Assembly: GCA_963556255.1 (NCBI GenBank)
Contig: OY744615.1
Location: forward strand, 49,192,856-49,256,855
Source of the DNA: Allolobophora icterica
Lineage: Eukaryota; Annelida; Clitellata; Crassiclitellata; Lumbricidae
Direction: 5' to 3'
Length of the DNA: 64,000 nucleotides
Part shown: piece after piece, positions 1 to 12,913 of the stretch
How positions within the stretch are numbered: position 1 is the first letter of the stretch
Layout: the number at the start of each line of letters is the position of its first letter
Notes under the pieces: generated by a model
What the model saw: the letters and a program-made list of their open reading frames with translations, nothing else
What the model was told of the DNA's origin: nothing
The model's database searches: none
Made by a program: the position numbers and the translations under genes

Positions 1-199
1 GCCAAAGAAAGATATGCGGGAAAACCGCGGGAGTAACTATGACGGAGCTAGGTAAAGAAAGAAACTTGCCGGTAGACCGCGAGTTAAGATTTAGCGTAGA
101 AATGTGTAATTGTTTATTTTGAATTGTATACTCTAATATGTATAGGCTTTTATGTGTAGTTGAGATATTTCGGTTTGACCGCGAGTTGAGTGATTGCGG

Positions 200-1370
200 T
201 TAGTCCCGCGAGTTAAAAGGAAGGCGGGTAGTTTACCCGATGTTATCAAACGGAACCAACGGGGTCACCCTCCCCGTACATATCGAACTGTCACCATCGG
301 GGACTTGCCTTCCCCGTTTTTATACAGACCTGTGTATCGAACGGAACCACCGGGGTCTTGCCCCGTCTTTATCGAACGTCACCAACGGGGTCTGCTTCCC
401 CGTACTTTCGAACGGAATCAACCTGGTAACTCTCCCCTGTACACGTCGAGCAGTCACCAACGGATCTGCTTCCCCGTCTTTACCGAGTAAGACCTGTGTT
501 TTCTTTATTACTCAAGATCGGTTTCCTACCCGAGGTTTACTCAGCCTGTTAAACTTCCACAGTCGGGATTCAGACCGGCTCGCGATCTAACGGCAGGGTG
601 GGCCCCAAACCTGTCGAATCGGCGGTCAATCCAACACCCAAGAGTGATTAGTTTTGCTGAAACTCGGGATCGCACTGGTTATCTTTTTACTGACGATACT
701 TGAACCGAGTTATCACCAACGGCGGGGTCTTTGCCCGCGTATCTCTAACGGCTACCACCGGGTCTTTGCCCGTGTATCTCTGACTGTCAACAGCGGGACT
801 TTGCCTGTGTATCTCTAACGGTCCGCCACCGGTCTTTGACCGTGTATCTCAAACGGTCAACAGCGCGGTCTTTCCCGAGGTTTATCATACGGTCACCAGC
901 GAACTCTTTGCCCAGGTATCTCAGACGGTCACGATGGGGTCTTTGCCCGTGTATCTCAGACACCAGCGGGGACTTTGCCCGTGTATCCTCAGACAGACAC
1001 CAGCGGGAACTTTACCCGTGTATCTCCGACACCAGCGGGAACTTTGCCTGTGTATCTCTGACACCAGCGGGAACTTTGCCCGTGTATCTCCGACAGACAC
1101 CAGCGGGGACTTTACCCGTGTATCTCAGATACCAGCGGGGACTTTTCCCCGTCTTTACCGATAAAGACCTGTGAGCCTTTATTCCTCACGATCGGTCTTT
1201 TTCCCGTATGTATCGCACCAGACATCAACCGGGTCTTTCCCGTATTCACTGATCGGAACCGCCGGGGTCTTTCCCCGGACTATCAACGGTAACCAGCGGG
1301 GTCGCCTTCCCCGTATTTACTGATACAGACCTGTGAGCCTTTATTTCTCACGATCGGTCTTTCCCCGAAT
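200..1370. repeat. Degenerate GC-rich minisatellite
   Basis: Imperfect units of roughly 30-45 bp share the core caccagcgggg-actttgcccgtgtatctc; they are clearest at 955-1150. A longer block containing 'agacctgtg', a short T-rich run and 'gatcggt' recurs near 480-525, 1160-1205 and 1325-1366, suggesting a higher-order repeat. Open frames here on either strand are by-products of the repeat. The first 200 bases and 1371-1723 show nothing I recognise. Confidence 0.75.
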
Positions 1371-1731
1371 CAGCCTTCCATGATCAGACTCGGTACTGCT
1401 CGCGATCTACAACAGAGCGGGCCCTTACTCCGTTGGATCGACGCTTTGCCAGCACTGGTCAGACCGCGTTTGGAGCGGCTGTCACTCGGGAGCGCACTGA
1501 TTAGCCTTGTACCGGACGCCGTGTCCGTAAAATCATTCGTAACCGAACCGGTAACCAACGACACTAAAGCACCGTGTCGCTTTACATGCAGAGCGCAGTA
1601 ACGCCGCTCTACAATATAAGCAAAACACCGTGAGGCAGTCTTTACTTATCCCTCGCCACACTATACCGTGGCTTGTTCCTTATATAGGCCTACTAGCCTA
1701 CGCACACCTTCTCAAATACAGGTGTCTAAGA

Positions 1732-2576
1732 CAGCGGTTCCCAAACTTCTCAGTGTGACGGACCGGCAGGAATTCACTTTCAATGCGACGGACCGGCAGG
1801 AATTTTCCCATTGCAGCAGGACCGATACCCAATTTATCAGTTTTATTTCTTTCTCAATCACTAAAGATGTATTAATTATAAGATTTAAAAAACGAGAATT
1901 AGGCTAAAACAAATCTTGGAATATGGTACAAATTATAAAGTTACATTGAAAGGAGCGGATATTGTTGGGAAAATGTCACAAATTTAACCACAGTTCTAAT
2001 TATAAAATAAGTTGTAAGCAAGTTAATGTGATACGAAATAATATCATATTCACTGGTCCAATTATAATATGAATCAAAACTTTGCATTTTGTTTAAAAGA
2101 AATATAAATAATTCATGCTAATGCTTTTCATTAACATATTTATTATATTTTATTCTTGTAATTTTCAAATTTATAATATATTGTACTTACAATACCAAAC
2201 CTAAAAGTAGACGCGTCTATTGACGAAAGCAGTGACCAAATTATTAAAGACGAAAGAGATACGTCACATCCGGTTTCTAATTGCCGGTCAAAAACCCAAA
2301 TGTTACGAGCAAAATTTCTAGTAAAGGTGAACAACATCTATTTGACCTGTCAGCAATTCGTCGAGAAACTATTTATTCGGCAGTTTTAGTTTACAATAGC
2401 TGAAATACATTCACTTCCAGAACAAATCTTAATTTATGAGGCAATCGTGTTTTTGAAGATAGTTCGAAGCGACACCCAATCGAGAAAACGTAGCTTTTCC
2501 TGACTCACTTCGCGGACCGGCAACTGAGGGCTCGCGGACCGGCACCGGTCCGCGGACCATAGTTTGGGAACCACTG
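1732..2576. mobile_element. Non-autonomous hAT-type DNA transposon (MITE)
   Basis: The left end begins cagcggttcccaaact and the right end, reverse-complemented, begins cagtggttcccaaact. These are terminal inverted repeats of the type common in hAT elements. They are flanked by a perfect 8-bp direct repeat, gtctaaga (1724-1731 and 2577-2584), the target-site length typical of hAT. The 845-bp interior is AT-rich and has no transposase-like ORF, so it would be mobilised in trans. Subterminal 'cggaccgg' motifs occur near both ends. Confidence 0.88.
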
Positions 2577-2584
2577 GTCTAAGA

Positions 2585-2920
2585 TATAGAAATCTAACTA
2601 TTATACTAAGCGTCGCCCTAGCTCTAGGCATTATTTATTGGACCGAAAGGCGTATTAAATTATACTAATTAATAATTTCAATCACTAAAACGGAAAAATT
2701 AACTACAACTCAAGTATTAATAGATTTTAATATCACGCTAGCGCTACCATCTACGCATCGGCCGCTGGTGCCCTCTGATGCAGTACGTTGCTGGATACCG
2801 CGTCAACAAGAAAGCTATTATTGATAAAACCTACATTCCAGCCCTGTGGCCTGTCCGCCACACTGCGTAATTGTCAGTTTGAAGATATTAAACGAAGATT
2901 ATTATTATTATTAGTAGTAA
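2585..2920. other. No recognisable feature
   Basis: AT-rich unique-looking sequence between the hAT MITE and a trinucleotide microsatellite. I see no ORF, splice signal or repeat I can defend. Confidence 0.4.
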
Positions 2921-3087
<167 letters not shown>

Positions 3088-3143
3088 ACATTATTATTAT
3101 ATTGTAGGCCTATAAATAGGTCCGCAAAGGTTCACCAGTCACT

Positions 3144-3425
3144 CTAGTACAGAGTAAAACGGGGAGGCGACCTGACCGACGTCTCTGTTGAGCGTAGACT
3201 CGGATCCGACCTGGGCTGGTGAACCAAAGTCCTCCGTGCCCACCTTCTCGTGGTGCGGACCGTTGGTACCCTTCCTAGGAAGGGGAACGAACGGGCACGG
3301 CAGGCAAAACCAGGGGAAGGCAATGGCAAACCACCCCTGTTAACTTGCCAAGAAAATCGTCATGAGACGGTGGAGTGTGTTCACCAGGACGATCGCTAGA
3401 GCTCCACGAGCTGACAGCACAAGGT
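3144..3425. repeat. Interspersed repeat fragment (SINE/LINE-like)
   Basis: The GC-rich block contains ggggaaggcaatggcaaacc followed by 'ctgttaacttgccaagaaaa', a phrase typical of dispersed invertebrate retroposons. It differs in composition from the AT-rich flanks. The family is not identified with certainty. Confidence 0.4.
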
Positions 3426-3689
3426 GACAAGGTGAGGCCTATAAATAGGTGAAATCTGTCTGTTACATTTTTTTATAGAAAACTCCGCCACTGTTCGTAC
3501 TCTGACAGTGCCAGTCCCAAGCCTGGATAAAGGAGGAGGGCGGCGCTAATCATCTTTGTTATGACACAGCGTCGTTAAACTGAAACTGCTACTGTTACAT
3601 TTTATGGTTTGTTTTAGAATGTTTGTAATTTTGTGTTATTGATGAGTTTTCTTTCTGACAATGTCCGTTGTTGCTGGATCAATGATGAG

Positions 3690-3895
3690 TTCTCTGCCGA
3701 AGGCAGGTCCATTGGCTTTACGCCACCTGGGGATGAGATGAGTGAGGTGGTTTCCCGTTGCCTTCCTCACAGACAATTGTGGGTGAGCAACTTGTCCAAG
3801 GTCGCTAGACGCAGTGGCTTGAGGTAGATTCGAACCTGCGACCCTTCGGTTACAAGGCACAGAACGTACCACTACACCACCGCGTCCCACGCTGG
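3690..3895 (-). mobile_element. tRNA-derived SINE fragment
   Basis: On the minus strand the 5' portion reads gcggtggtgtagtggtacg (Pol III A-box-like), then about 30 bases later ggttcgaatc (B box). That is a tRNA-like head. The head is followed by a non-tRNA body. It cannot be a functional tRNA because the acceptor and anticodon arms do not close. Orientation is minus. Confidence 0.7.
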
Positions 3896-4418
3896 ATCAA
3901 TAAACAGTTGAAAAAAATTGTTATAATTATTATTATTGATGTTGTTATCATTATTATGGTCCTTATAATTAAGTGAAGGCCATATAATTATTTAGTTGTA
4001 TAAAAAGTCCTTGAGTGAAGGCTTAGACGGAAAACCGGAAATAGGTTTGCCAATCCTGGAGCGAAAAGGGTTAGTTGTAAACAAAGGCTGAAAGCGATGC
4101 GCTGCCTGGATCGTAAGAATTTCTGGTTTTTATTAGGTTTAGGTCAGTTTTTTAAAACCCATTCGGTTGAATTTTGTGTTGGGATGAAGTTCCTTGATTT
4201 TGCGCAATATGAGAGAATAATCGCAGCTTATAATTAGTTATTTTATTTTCCGAATGCGATTAAGTCGTAAAGGGACTGATTGTAACTTGACGTTATCTTT
4301 GATCAGTTCGTTAAGCAAGGCAGCGGCTGCGACGGCGGCGGTGGCCACGTAGACTGATGATGATCGACAGCTGCTGTTGACAGTCTGTTTTCTAAAGAAG
4401 AAACTTGTTTCTGTGGAA
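3896..4418. other. Intergenic; probable 5' region of the TMEM263-like gene
   Basis: Contains short AT-rich sequence and a GC-rich patch (4318-4350) just upstream of the proposed first coding exon. A promoter or 5' UTR would be expected here, but no TATA box or initiator can be assigned with confidence. Confidence 0.3.
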
Positions 4419-7400
4419 ATGAAACCTGAAACAAAGAGCACATCAGCTGAAGGAGTTCCTTCGCTGCATCGGGTGAGACGTCAATTTTCTGTGAGCGGTA
4501 TTATGGTTTGTTACGGTTCTGAAAACTTACGTTGCGCTAATATGTCAAGTGATGCCCATGATAAATTTAGCGAGTGATCTTCGATAAGAAACAACAAACT
4601 TGGTTCGAGTTTACTTCTAATTTTTAGAGTTGCGTGCTTGAATTTACTATGACTTACAGTTGACTTTTTGACAGTTTCGAGTTCTCCACTATATTGCAAT
4701 TTGAGTTTCATGTACTGACCTTAGGTAAGTCACGACAATAGTGCATTGCCATTTATATGCCACATTTTACGTACTTAAGTAAGTAAGTAAATATATTCTT
4801 TATTAATACCAACTGCTTATACTGCACTTTGGTTTACATGTAGTTTATACAAAATAAAGCATTCTTGTCAGAAATGTTTTCCTCATTTAATTGTCCGCTC
4901 TAGGCATAGTTGGTCATGCAGTCTTCGCCTTGTGGAATAGTGCTCTGGCCTCAGCGGTGGGAGATGATGGTTCAGCACATGGCCCTCGTCATGCAATACC
5001 GCTGCAAAGAGGCCCCCATCTGCAAGGCTACATAAGAGATGCCATATATGGGTATCCTGGTAAAGACATGCATTTATCAAAAACTTTTAAGGGGTGTCTT
5101 GTCAGAATTTGGCTCTAGGTGAGTCTGGGTGAAACTCGGCTGTGCTATGGTGGAAAGAGGATAGGATGGCAATAGTGGTTGTGGGATGTTGCTGAATTGG
5201 ATACTGGATAGGATTGTTTGAATGTTTTCAGTCTCATGTGAGATGATGTAGACGAGAGGGTAAGCAGAGAAGACCTTGCATGCGAGAACAGACAATCGAG
5301 TCTAAAATAAGAAACAAAGAATTAACAAACTAATGGACATCCTTTTGAAATTCATAACAAGAGCTGGTTAGGCATAGATTAAGGTTATTGGTTATTGAAC
5401 CATAGTTAAGAACTAAGACTAACAATCAACCATCCGATGTTAAGTAATAGTGTGAGTTTAGAAGAAGAAGCTGCTGCTCTAAAGGCTTCTGCATACATGT
5501 TTATTTGTCACTCGCTATCTCAGTTGGAATGGTTTACTCTGCTGGGCACACAACCTGTAATCTCCAATTGCCTGCCTTTATTTATGGATCTCATCTCAGT
5601 CAGCAAACAGACCAAAGATACACGTGAAGGTCTGAGAGGATCTCTTGTCTGTTGTGCTGGTGAACATCCAGAATATTAGTTACACTGCCATTTCCTCTTA
5701 GTGCGTTTGAAATGTCTGTTGTTCAGTTTCAAACAAGTTAACCTGTAGCATTAGCAGTACAACTTTGATATATGGGCGATTCGCTGACGTCTGTCTAAAC
5801 TAGTATCCTTCTCGAATCAACACTGTTGAGTATACATATATGGGACTAAGTGGTTTGCAGACTCTTATGCCGGAGTCATTTGGTCGGTGGTCAAGGTCAG
5901 TTAAACAAATGTTTGAGATTTAATCACTTGAATCATTAATTGATTATTTTGACTTTTATGCAACTCCTTGTTGTTTCTGTTGCTTCCATAGCATGAGGCG
6001 CATTCTGTCAAGGAATCGGATGAACATCTGGGTCTCATAGAGGTCGATGGCAAAGAGGTCAACGAGGTGGAGGAAGATGCAGAGGAAGGGGCTGGATGTC
6101 AGGCAAAAAGTGATAAGAAGACTGATGAGGCTCTGGGTAACTCATGCTAGACTGGCCTTTCCATTGTCAATGCAATTTTGTGTTGCTTTGGAATCTAATC
6201 TAATCTCAGTGCTTCTGTAGCCCTAGCATATGCTAGAGCACAAAGAAGAATCAGTTGGTGGTTGCTTTGAACAAGTACAACTGTAGTCCACTATTATTTC
6301 TATCAGTTGGAGAAGGTTGTTGTAAGTCAGTTAAGGGTTAGAGAGACCAGGCTACTTTTGGTTTAGCGAGTTGAAGGCGAGGGACGAGTCTTAGGATTGG
6401 ACCTCAACCGGATTAAAGAACTGACAGAACCTAGGACAGAAACCCAGAGCTGAGAACAGCTGAGAACGCTGGTCGTGTGTGAAATATGGCAATCTGATGA
6501 CTGAGGACTGTGTCAGATGACTGAATACAATGTTATTGCTTGTGGTCCTGAGAAACGAAGGAAACGACTGGCTTAAGTGTAAGGGTTTGTCAGCTGTAGG
6601 ACAAATTTTAAACTGAATTCTCACCTTTGATTGGCAGCCAATGTAAGTGTGTTATAGGCGTTGACATTAATTAGGTTCTTTATACAGGCACTTGTTGGAG
6701 AATGCTGGACGACTTGTTACTGGTAACGTTTAGCTTATCATATTGGCAATTCGTTTTAAGAAAGCAAAAAGCAATCTGCTTTTCTGGCTGCATAATGTCT
6801 TGATGTTTGTGCATCGTCAGAGTGATTCTAGTTAAGAGGGTTGTGTGTTGACTTGTGCTGACATTCTGCTGTCTGTGTACAGCATTGATTGACATAGAAT
6901 GGCACGTGCTGTGTCAGACATCTGACCTTTCACTCTGACCACCTGTTGATGGTGACTCATTCATGATGACTCGTTGTTTGCATTGTTTTATGTTTCTCTC
7001 TAAGCAAATGATCATTTCGTATGGAAGTCTAGTTGAATGAAGAATTATTTCTCCTTAAAGCAGTGGCGTTTAACCCCCCCCCCCACCCACCTGGAATTGG
7101 AAAAGAAACCCCCACTCTGTCCGACTTATATACACGCATAAGAGGCTCAGATGTCACTCAGAACTGTAAATTAATTTATTATAATATACATCAGCATCAC
7201 GCATGGTCCATAACAAAAGTTAATACGAGCTAAAAAAAACTGAAATAAGAAGTTATTATACTATAAATGTTCAGTAAAACTGTGTTCTGACCAGTTACAT
7301 TAAACCCACTCTTCTGGCAACCGTGGGAGATCGTTCTCTCCCCCCTCCCACCCGTTGATAGACGCTACTGTCTTAAAGACAGTTCATTCTTTCAAAGTGA

Positions 7401-9429
7401 TCTGATGCTGCAGTTGAGTGGCTGTTACACTTGAGATGTGCCAGCCACTGATTCCTACCAACTTCTGGGGGTCACTTTTTAGGTATTTGTATCCGTCTAG
7501 CAGAACACTTCTATAGAGCCATATAAGTTCCTCTTTTGGCATCTATGTACCTCTTGAAGGTGATTTTCTCTAGGCCAAAATGATTTTAGAATTCATCAGG
7601 AACTGCAGGCAAGACATTGCTTTGAACAGCTAGAGATGGAATGAGTGGAAGGTTCTGGCAGACATAAAACCCAGCAAATGGAGGTTTGACCTTTGTTAGG
7701 GGTTCAAGTTGTGCTGAGGATGAGGAATGATGGTAACTGAATGAAGCATTCGAACAATAGTGTTTCACAACTGGTACTTCCTGATGGTATATACGCTGAA
7801 GGTGTTGAAAGCTTTTGGTAGCAGAATGATGCCAATTGGATCTGGTGAGTCCATGATGATGTGCTTGGCTGAGGTCTAGCAGCCAATTGGATCTGGTGAG
7901 TCCATGATGATGTGCTTGGCTCAGGTCTAGCAGCCAATTGGATCTGGTGAGTCCATGATGATGTGCTTGGCTCAGGTCTAGCAGCCAATTGGATCTGGTG
8001 AGTCCATGATGATGTGCTTGGCTCAGGTCTAGCAGCCAATTGGATCTGGTGAGTCCATGATGATGTGCTTGGCTGAGGTCTAGCAGCCAATTGGATCTGG
8101 TGAGTCCATGATGATGTGCTTGGCTGAGGTCTAGCAGCCAATTGGATCTGGTGAGTCCATGATGATGTGCTTGGCTCAGGTCTAGCAGCCAATTGGATCT
8201 GGTGAGTCCATGATGATGTGCTTGGCTCAGGTCTAGCAGCCAATTGGATCTGGTGAGTCCATGATGATGTGCTTGGCTCAGGTCTAGCAGCCAATTGGAT
8301 CTGGTGAGTCCATGATGATGTGCTTGGCTGAGGTCTAGCAGCCAATTGGATCTGGTGAGTCCATGATGATGTGCTTGGCTCAGGTCTAGCAGCCAATTGG
8401 ATCTGGTGAGTCCATGATGATGTGCTTGGCTCAGGTCGAGCAGCCAATTGGATCTGGTGAGTCCATGATGATGTGCTTGGCTCAGGTCTAGCAGCCAATT
8501 GGATCTGGTGAGTCCATGATGATGTGCTTGGCTCAGGTCTAGCAGCCAATTGGATCTGGTGAGTCCATGATGATGTGCTTGGCTCAGGTCTAGCAGCCAA
8601 TTGGATCTGGTGAGTCCATGATGATGTGCTTGGCTCAGGTCTAGCAGCCAATTGGATCTGGTGAGTCCATGATGATGTGCTTGGCTCAGGTCTAGCAGCC
8701 AATTGGATCTGGTGAGTCCATGATGATGTGCTTGGCTGAGGTCTAGCAGCCAATTGGATCTGGTGAGTCCATGATGATGTGCTTGGCTCAGGTCTAGCAG
8801 CCAATTGGATCTGGTGAGTCCATGATGATGTGCTTGGCTCAGGTCGAGCAGCCAATTGGATCTGGTGAGTCCATGATGATGTGCTTGGCTCAGGTCTAGC
8901 AGCCAATTGGATCTGGTGAGTCCATGATGATGTGCTTGGCTCAGGTCTAGCAGCCAATTGGATCTGGTGAGTCCATGATGATGTGCTTGGCTCAGGTCTA
9001 GCAGCCAATTGGATCTGGTGAGTCCATGATGATGTGCTTGGCTCAGGTCTAGCAGATGCTGTCAGTTAATATTTAAAGACGTAAAGAGAAAACGGAAGAG
9101 AAATTTCTTTCGTTTATGATTTTGATTCTCTGAATTTGACTTAGAATTGCCATTGGTTTAAGAAATTAGCGACTATGTTTGATTTCGATTGTTTTGTTGC
9201 TCTTGTAGAGCCTCAGAAGCCAGCTGGAGGATATCTTTGGAGATTTTCGAGTGGTGTCATTGGTACAACCAGCGGTGCTGTAACCGGAGCAGTTGGTCTC
9301 GGCTTTGGTGGGATTAAGTGGGTGGCAACAAAAGGTTACAATGCAGGAAGTGCTGTTGTCGGCACCACTAAGACTGTTGCCAGCAAAGTGCCGATTCCTG
9401 CATGGAAGAAGAAAGACAAAAAGGAGTGA
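4419..9429 (+). CDS. TMEM263: TMEM263-family small membrane protein (three-exon gene)
   Basis: The proposed exons are 4419-4472, 5992-6136 and 9209-9429, joined phase 0 then phase 1 through gtgaga...atag and gtaact...gtag borders. Together they encode 139 aa. The start and acidic N-terminus (exons 1-2) are variable in this family, so exon 1 is the least certain; another short exon could be missing. The last exon encodes a Gly/Ala/Val-rich C-terminal half with two predicted hydrophobic stretches (motifs SSGVIGTTSGAVTGAVG and GSAVVGTTKTVASKVP) ending in a basic KKKDKKE tail. This matches the layout of vertebrate TMEM263 (also C12orf23), whose molecular role is poorly known. Intron 2 contains a 24-copy 51-bp minisatellite. 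No signal peptide is visible. Confidence 0.78.
7831..9054. repeat. 51-bp minisatellite, 24 copies, in TMEM263 intron 2
   Basis: Units begin gccaattggatctggtgagt and end with caggtctagca. The array is 1224 bp, exactly 24 x 51. Copies are almost identical, the main variant being gctgagg versus gctcagg, plus a ggtcgag variant. Because 51 is a multiple of three, the minus strand has an open frame of about 434 codons made of a 17-residue repeat; I regard this as an artefact. On the transcribed strand each unit contains ctg|gtgagt, a good match to a 5' splice site. Confidence 0.97.
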
Positions 9430-10500
9430 AGAGAGTTCGGTAGTTTGATAAAAGAGATATCAGTGTTGGTGCTGTTACAAGGAGATCTGTTCTTTGCAAA
9501 TCAATGACCACTCGAGGTTATCATCAAACTTTACAGTTTTACTGCAGTTATGACCAAAGTTGATTTATAGGATTACAAACGGTCGTTGAACGATCATTGC
9601 ATGTGATTGTCATAGAAACATTTTCTCTGTCCAATGCATTTCAAGCAGAAGAAGAAGAAGCAGAGAATGTAGTTTTTGAAGTTCATCTGTAGTCAGGGAG
9701 ACAACTCCAGATTTCAGAATGGCCAATCAACTGAAGCGCCTGTGTGAAATCCAATGTTTTCTCTCACTCTCAGACACACACACACACACACACGCACGCA
9801 TGCGCACACGCACAGAAATGCTTACGAGAGGTTCTTCTTAAAATGTGGTCTGTAAAAGCCCATTTACTCACATACATACACAGTTGCACACACGAAACTA
9901 GTAAGTGGTATTTGTTCCGAATTTCATATTTAAACTTTTGCATTCACTGACATTGATGAACGTCACACAGTGAAACTAACTTTACAATTGTAACATCTTG
10001 TACCTTGCATGTTCAGTTCATGCTTATTTCACATATATTTATGTCTATTGTTTTGAGTATTGTAGAAGAAGTGTTTTGCCTCTGCTATTATTTCTTCCAT
10101 ATTCAACTGTAAGAATTGCATGCATGACATTTAGGAACTGCATGCCACAATTTCTTGTTTAATTTCAGACTATGTTTAACTCTGTAATAACTGCAATTAA
10201 TTGTTCTGTATTGTATTGTGTAATATTTAACGTTGTTGTTAGAGTAGAAACTGACCATTGTTGGAATCCATGTTAAATGATGATTTTTGTTTAAAAACTT
10301 ACATATTATTTAACTTGAAATGTTCTCAGTCTTACTGTTGCTGTGGTTGGGGTTTAATACCATCATCAGTTGATCTGGTTTAAAGCATTTTGTGGAACTG
10401 AAGCATTGAGACTTTACAATGTTGTTTGCCTAGTATTAGGATTGCGTTGCATAGATTAATGAGCTGCTTAATGGCTAATATGACGTATGATGTGAAATGC
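9430..10500. other. 3' UTR and downstream flank of the TMEM263-like gene
   Basis: AT-rich sequence after the stop codon, with a short (AC)n/(GC) tract at 9774-9812. No ORF or structured element is apparent, and the cleavage/polyadenylation site cannot be placed with confidence. Confidence 0.35.
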
Positions 10501-10519
10501 AGTTAATAATAATAATAAT

Positions 10520-10850
10520 AATCTTTTCTTTAATTAAGCGCCTGCAAACGCACTGCGCTGTACAGTGAACATACATATAGTAGAAACGGCAGCCACGCAG
10601 GGCGCCTTACAAACATGTATTAAGTAGAAGCACATGATAACAGTTTTACAGCAGTCGAATATAACTGCTTATGCGGCAGCCACATACGGCGCCAAATCAC
10701 GGCCTACTATTCATTTAACCACCGCCTAGCGAGTGGAAGGCAGAATTAACCTTAAAAATTAATGGATGTCTACGGGGTTCGATCTTGGTACCTTCAGCAC
10801 TTCACGCCAGTGTATTATCCATTACTCTACGGCCCCCAGTTACAAGTATA
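10520..10850 (-). mobile_element. tRNA-related SINE-like fragment
   Basis: The minus strand starts near ggggccgtagagtaatgg (A-box-like) and has a B-box-like 'ggtaccaagatcgaacccc' downstream. The remainder contains 'gcgccctgcgtggctgcc'-type repeats. A short (AAT)n tract lies at the other end (10505-10523). It is degenerate and the family is unknown. Confidence 0.45.
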
Positions 10851-10884
10851 AATTATTTGTTTCATAAAAGAGCAGAAGCTTCGT

Positions 10885-12480
10885 AATCATAATCTTCAAA
10901 CTTCTAAAGCACCACTCGAAGGCCAAGCGCAGAGCACCAGCGTATTCACAAGTGCTACGTCTAATCAGAGGGTGTTTCCAGAGAGTTATCCAAGACGTTC
11001 TGAGTCCACTTTCCAGAAGGCCAAATCAAATCAGAGGGGGCTTTCCAGAGAGTAGTCCAAAAGAGGTCTGAGTCTGGTTTCCAGAAGGCAAATCAAATCA
11101 GAGGGGTTTCCAGAGAGTTGTCCAAAAGGGTCCGAGTCCGGTTTCCAGGGGGCCAGATCAAGAGAGAGGCATAGCAGCTGTCAAAGCGGGTGTCATTTTG
11201 GGCGAGAATAATTTGAAGGCGGAGGATCAGATGAGTCAGGGCAGGAGTACTTGAAAAGGCGAGACTTCAGCTTTGAGTGGAAAGCCCGAGGGGTGATAGA
11301 TAGAGGAAACTGAGGAGGAGGAGGAGGATGAAGGACGGGTTGCAGTGATAATGGAGGAACTAAGAATCTGCAGAATTCAGAGGGAGATCTTTCCAGAGGC
11401 GTGTTGCTGTGTTGGATATGGCCCGGTTGGAGAATTTGAGTAGTTACTGCAGGGGGCGAGAAAGACTGCGATAGGAGGAGGATCAAGTGGGGCGGGTTGT
11501 CTGAATGGTGAAGAGATCATGGAGGTACTTGGGCTTGGAATATTGTAGTGAGTTGTAGGTTAGTGATAGGACTTTGAAGTGGATTTGTTCTGGGATTTTT
11601 AGCCAATGGAGTAATTTGAGGATGGGAATGATATGACGATGTTTGGCGTTCTAGCGACTGCTCTAGCTAGTGAGTTTTAGATAAGTTGCAGACGCTTGAT
11701 TTGGGTGGATTCAAGGTCGAGGAAGAGGGAATGGCAGTAATCAATTTTGAATGAACAATGGAGGTAGCAATGATAGAGGCAGTTTTAAGATCAAGCATGG
11801 GCCGGATGCGTTCGGCAGTCATGAATGTGTATGAAGCAGGAGCTCGAGAGGTTGGAGATGTGGTTAGAGAAGGAGAGGTATTGTATTGTATTGTATTGTA
11901 TTCGGATATTTATAAAGCGCTTCTAGCGGGAGGGCCATTGAGAATCGCTCCCAGTGCAAGAGACCCTGAGAGAAAGAGCAGGTTTTAAGAAAGGTAAGAG
12001 AGGAAGAGACGTTACCTGAGAGAATCGAAGAACGATGGTATGGATCAAAAGTAATAAGATGCAGACGGAGGAGTTAGAGGTGAAGGTAAGAGACCACGAG
12101 TTAGTTGATAGCTGTATGGAAGGGTCAGGGATTTTGTTGATTTGATCAGAAAGGCCTAGGATGATGAATTCTGTTTTGGAAGGGTTAAGGCAGAGGAGTT
12201 TGGGTGATCGACATCTACTGTGAGATTAGGTTAACGACGTTGAATAATTGTGTGATGGAGGTGGAAAAGAGCTTAGGGAAAAGGATATGTAGAGTTGGGT
12301 GTCATCAGCGCAAAGATGGTGGTCAACAGAAGAGGATTATATGAGATGGCTTAAAGGTGTGGTATAAGACGGCGGAGTGAACCCAGGACGGAGCCTTGAG
12401 GGACACCACAGGAGAGAGGGAGGGTTGAGAGCAGTGGCTGGCAGTCTTGTTGTCCTCGAGACCAAGCAAGGACTATTACT
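10885..12480 (-). pseudogene. Decayed CR1/L2-like LINE, reverse transcriptase to 3' end
   Basis: On the minus strand, near 12366-12412, the frame reads SCGVPQGSVLGS, the conserved RT block before the catalytic site. At 12289-12318 it reads ADDTQLY, the catalytic block (usually FADDTQLY or YADDT). Near 11200-11400 it reads PSEFCRF...FHSKLKSRLF, a typical C-terminal tail of CR1/L2-clade ORF2. The blocks are in different frames and broken by stops, so the element is dead. A related 3' fragment lies in a ROCO intron (33880-34425). (TTGTA)n at 11877-11903 is probably a second retroposon tail inside it. Confidence 0.75.
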
Positions 12481-12913
12481 TCAGTTAACTTAGATATGTC
12501 AATATCAAATGTCCTACAATTATCAAAAAGTGCAACGAAAGCCAGAACTTAGACGACTCTTACTTGCTTACTTACTTACGTGAAATGCGCGTCAAAATAA
12601 CATTGAGTAGGAACGCAAAGGATAATTATTGAAGTGAGCTGAATAAACACTGTTTGAATTTCGTTATTTTAGTTTTAGCGTGAATCTTTGAGATCTTTTG
12701 ACGTTTAAGAAGTTTGAAAGCCTTAGATTAGCCATAGCCCTTTAAATATTGATGCGTGTAAATTCCTTGAACGCAGTTTTTAAACTGCTGGTCTCTGAAA
12801 ACGACGGTCTAGCGGTAGTGCCGCGGATATGATTAGGTGTGCGCAATTTGTATTTACTGTTGGAAAGCGCCTGTCTTTTAATTTGTTGCTTATAATAATT
12901 GGATTTTGAACAG
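12481..12913. other. No recognisable feature
   Basis: Unique-looking AT-rich sequence. Nothing supportable was found on either strand. Confidence 0.35.

Noticed and set aside
3820..3895. Functional tRNA gene on the minus strand
   Set aside because: A and B boxes are present but the cloverleaf does not close and the sequence continues into a SINE body.
7704..9008. 434-codon minus-strand ORF of 17-residue repeats
   Set aside because: It is an automatic result of a stop-free 51-bp minisatellite lying in an intron of the opposite-strand gene; no start context or flanking domain supports it.
7831..9054. CRISPR array
   Set aside because: Regular direct repeats, but they are contiguous with no unique spacers, and the genome is eukaryotic.
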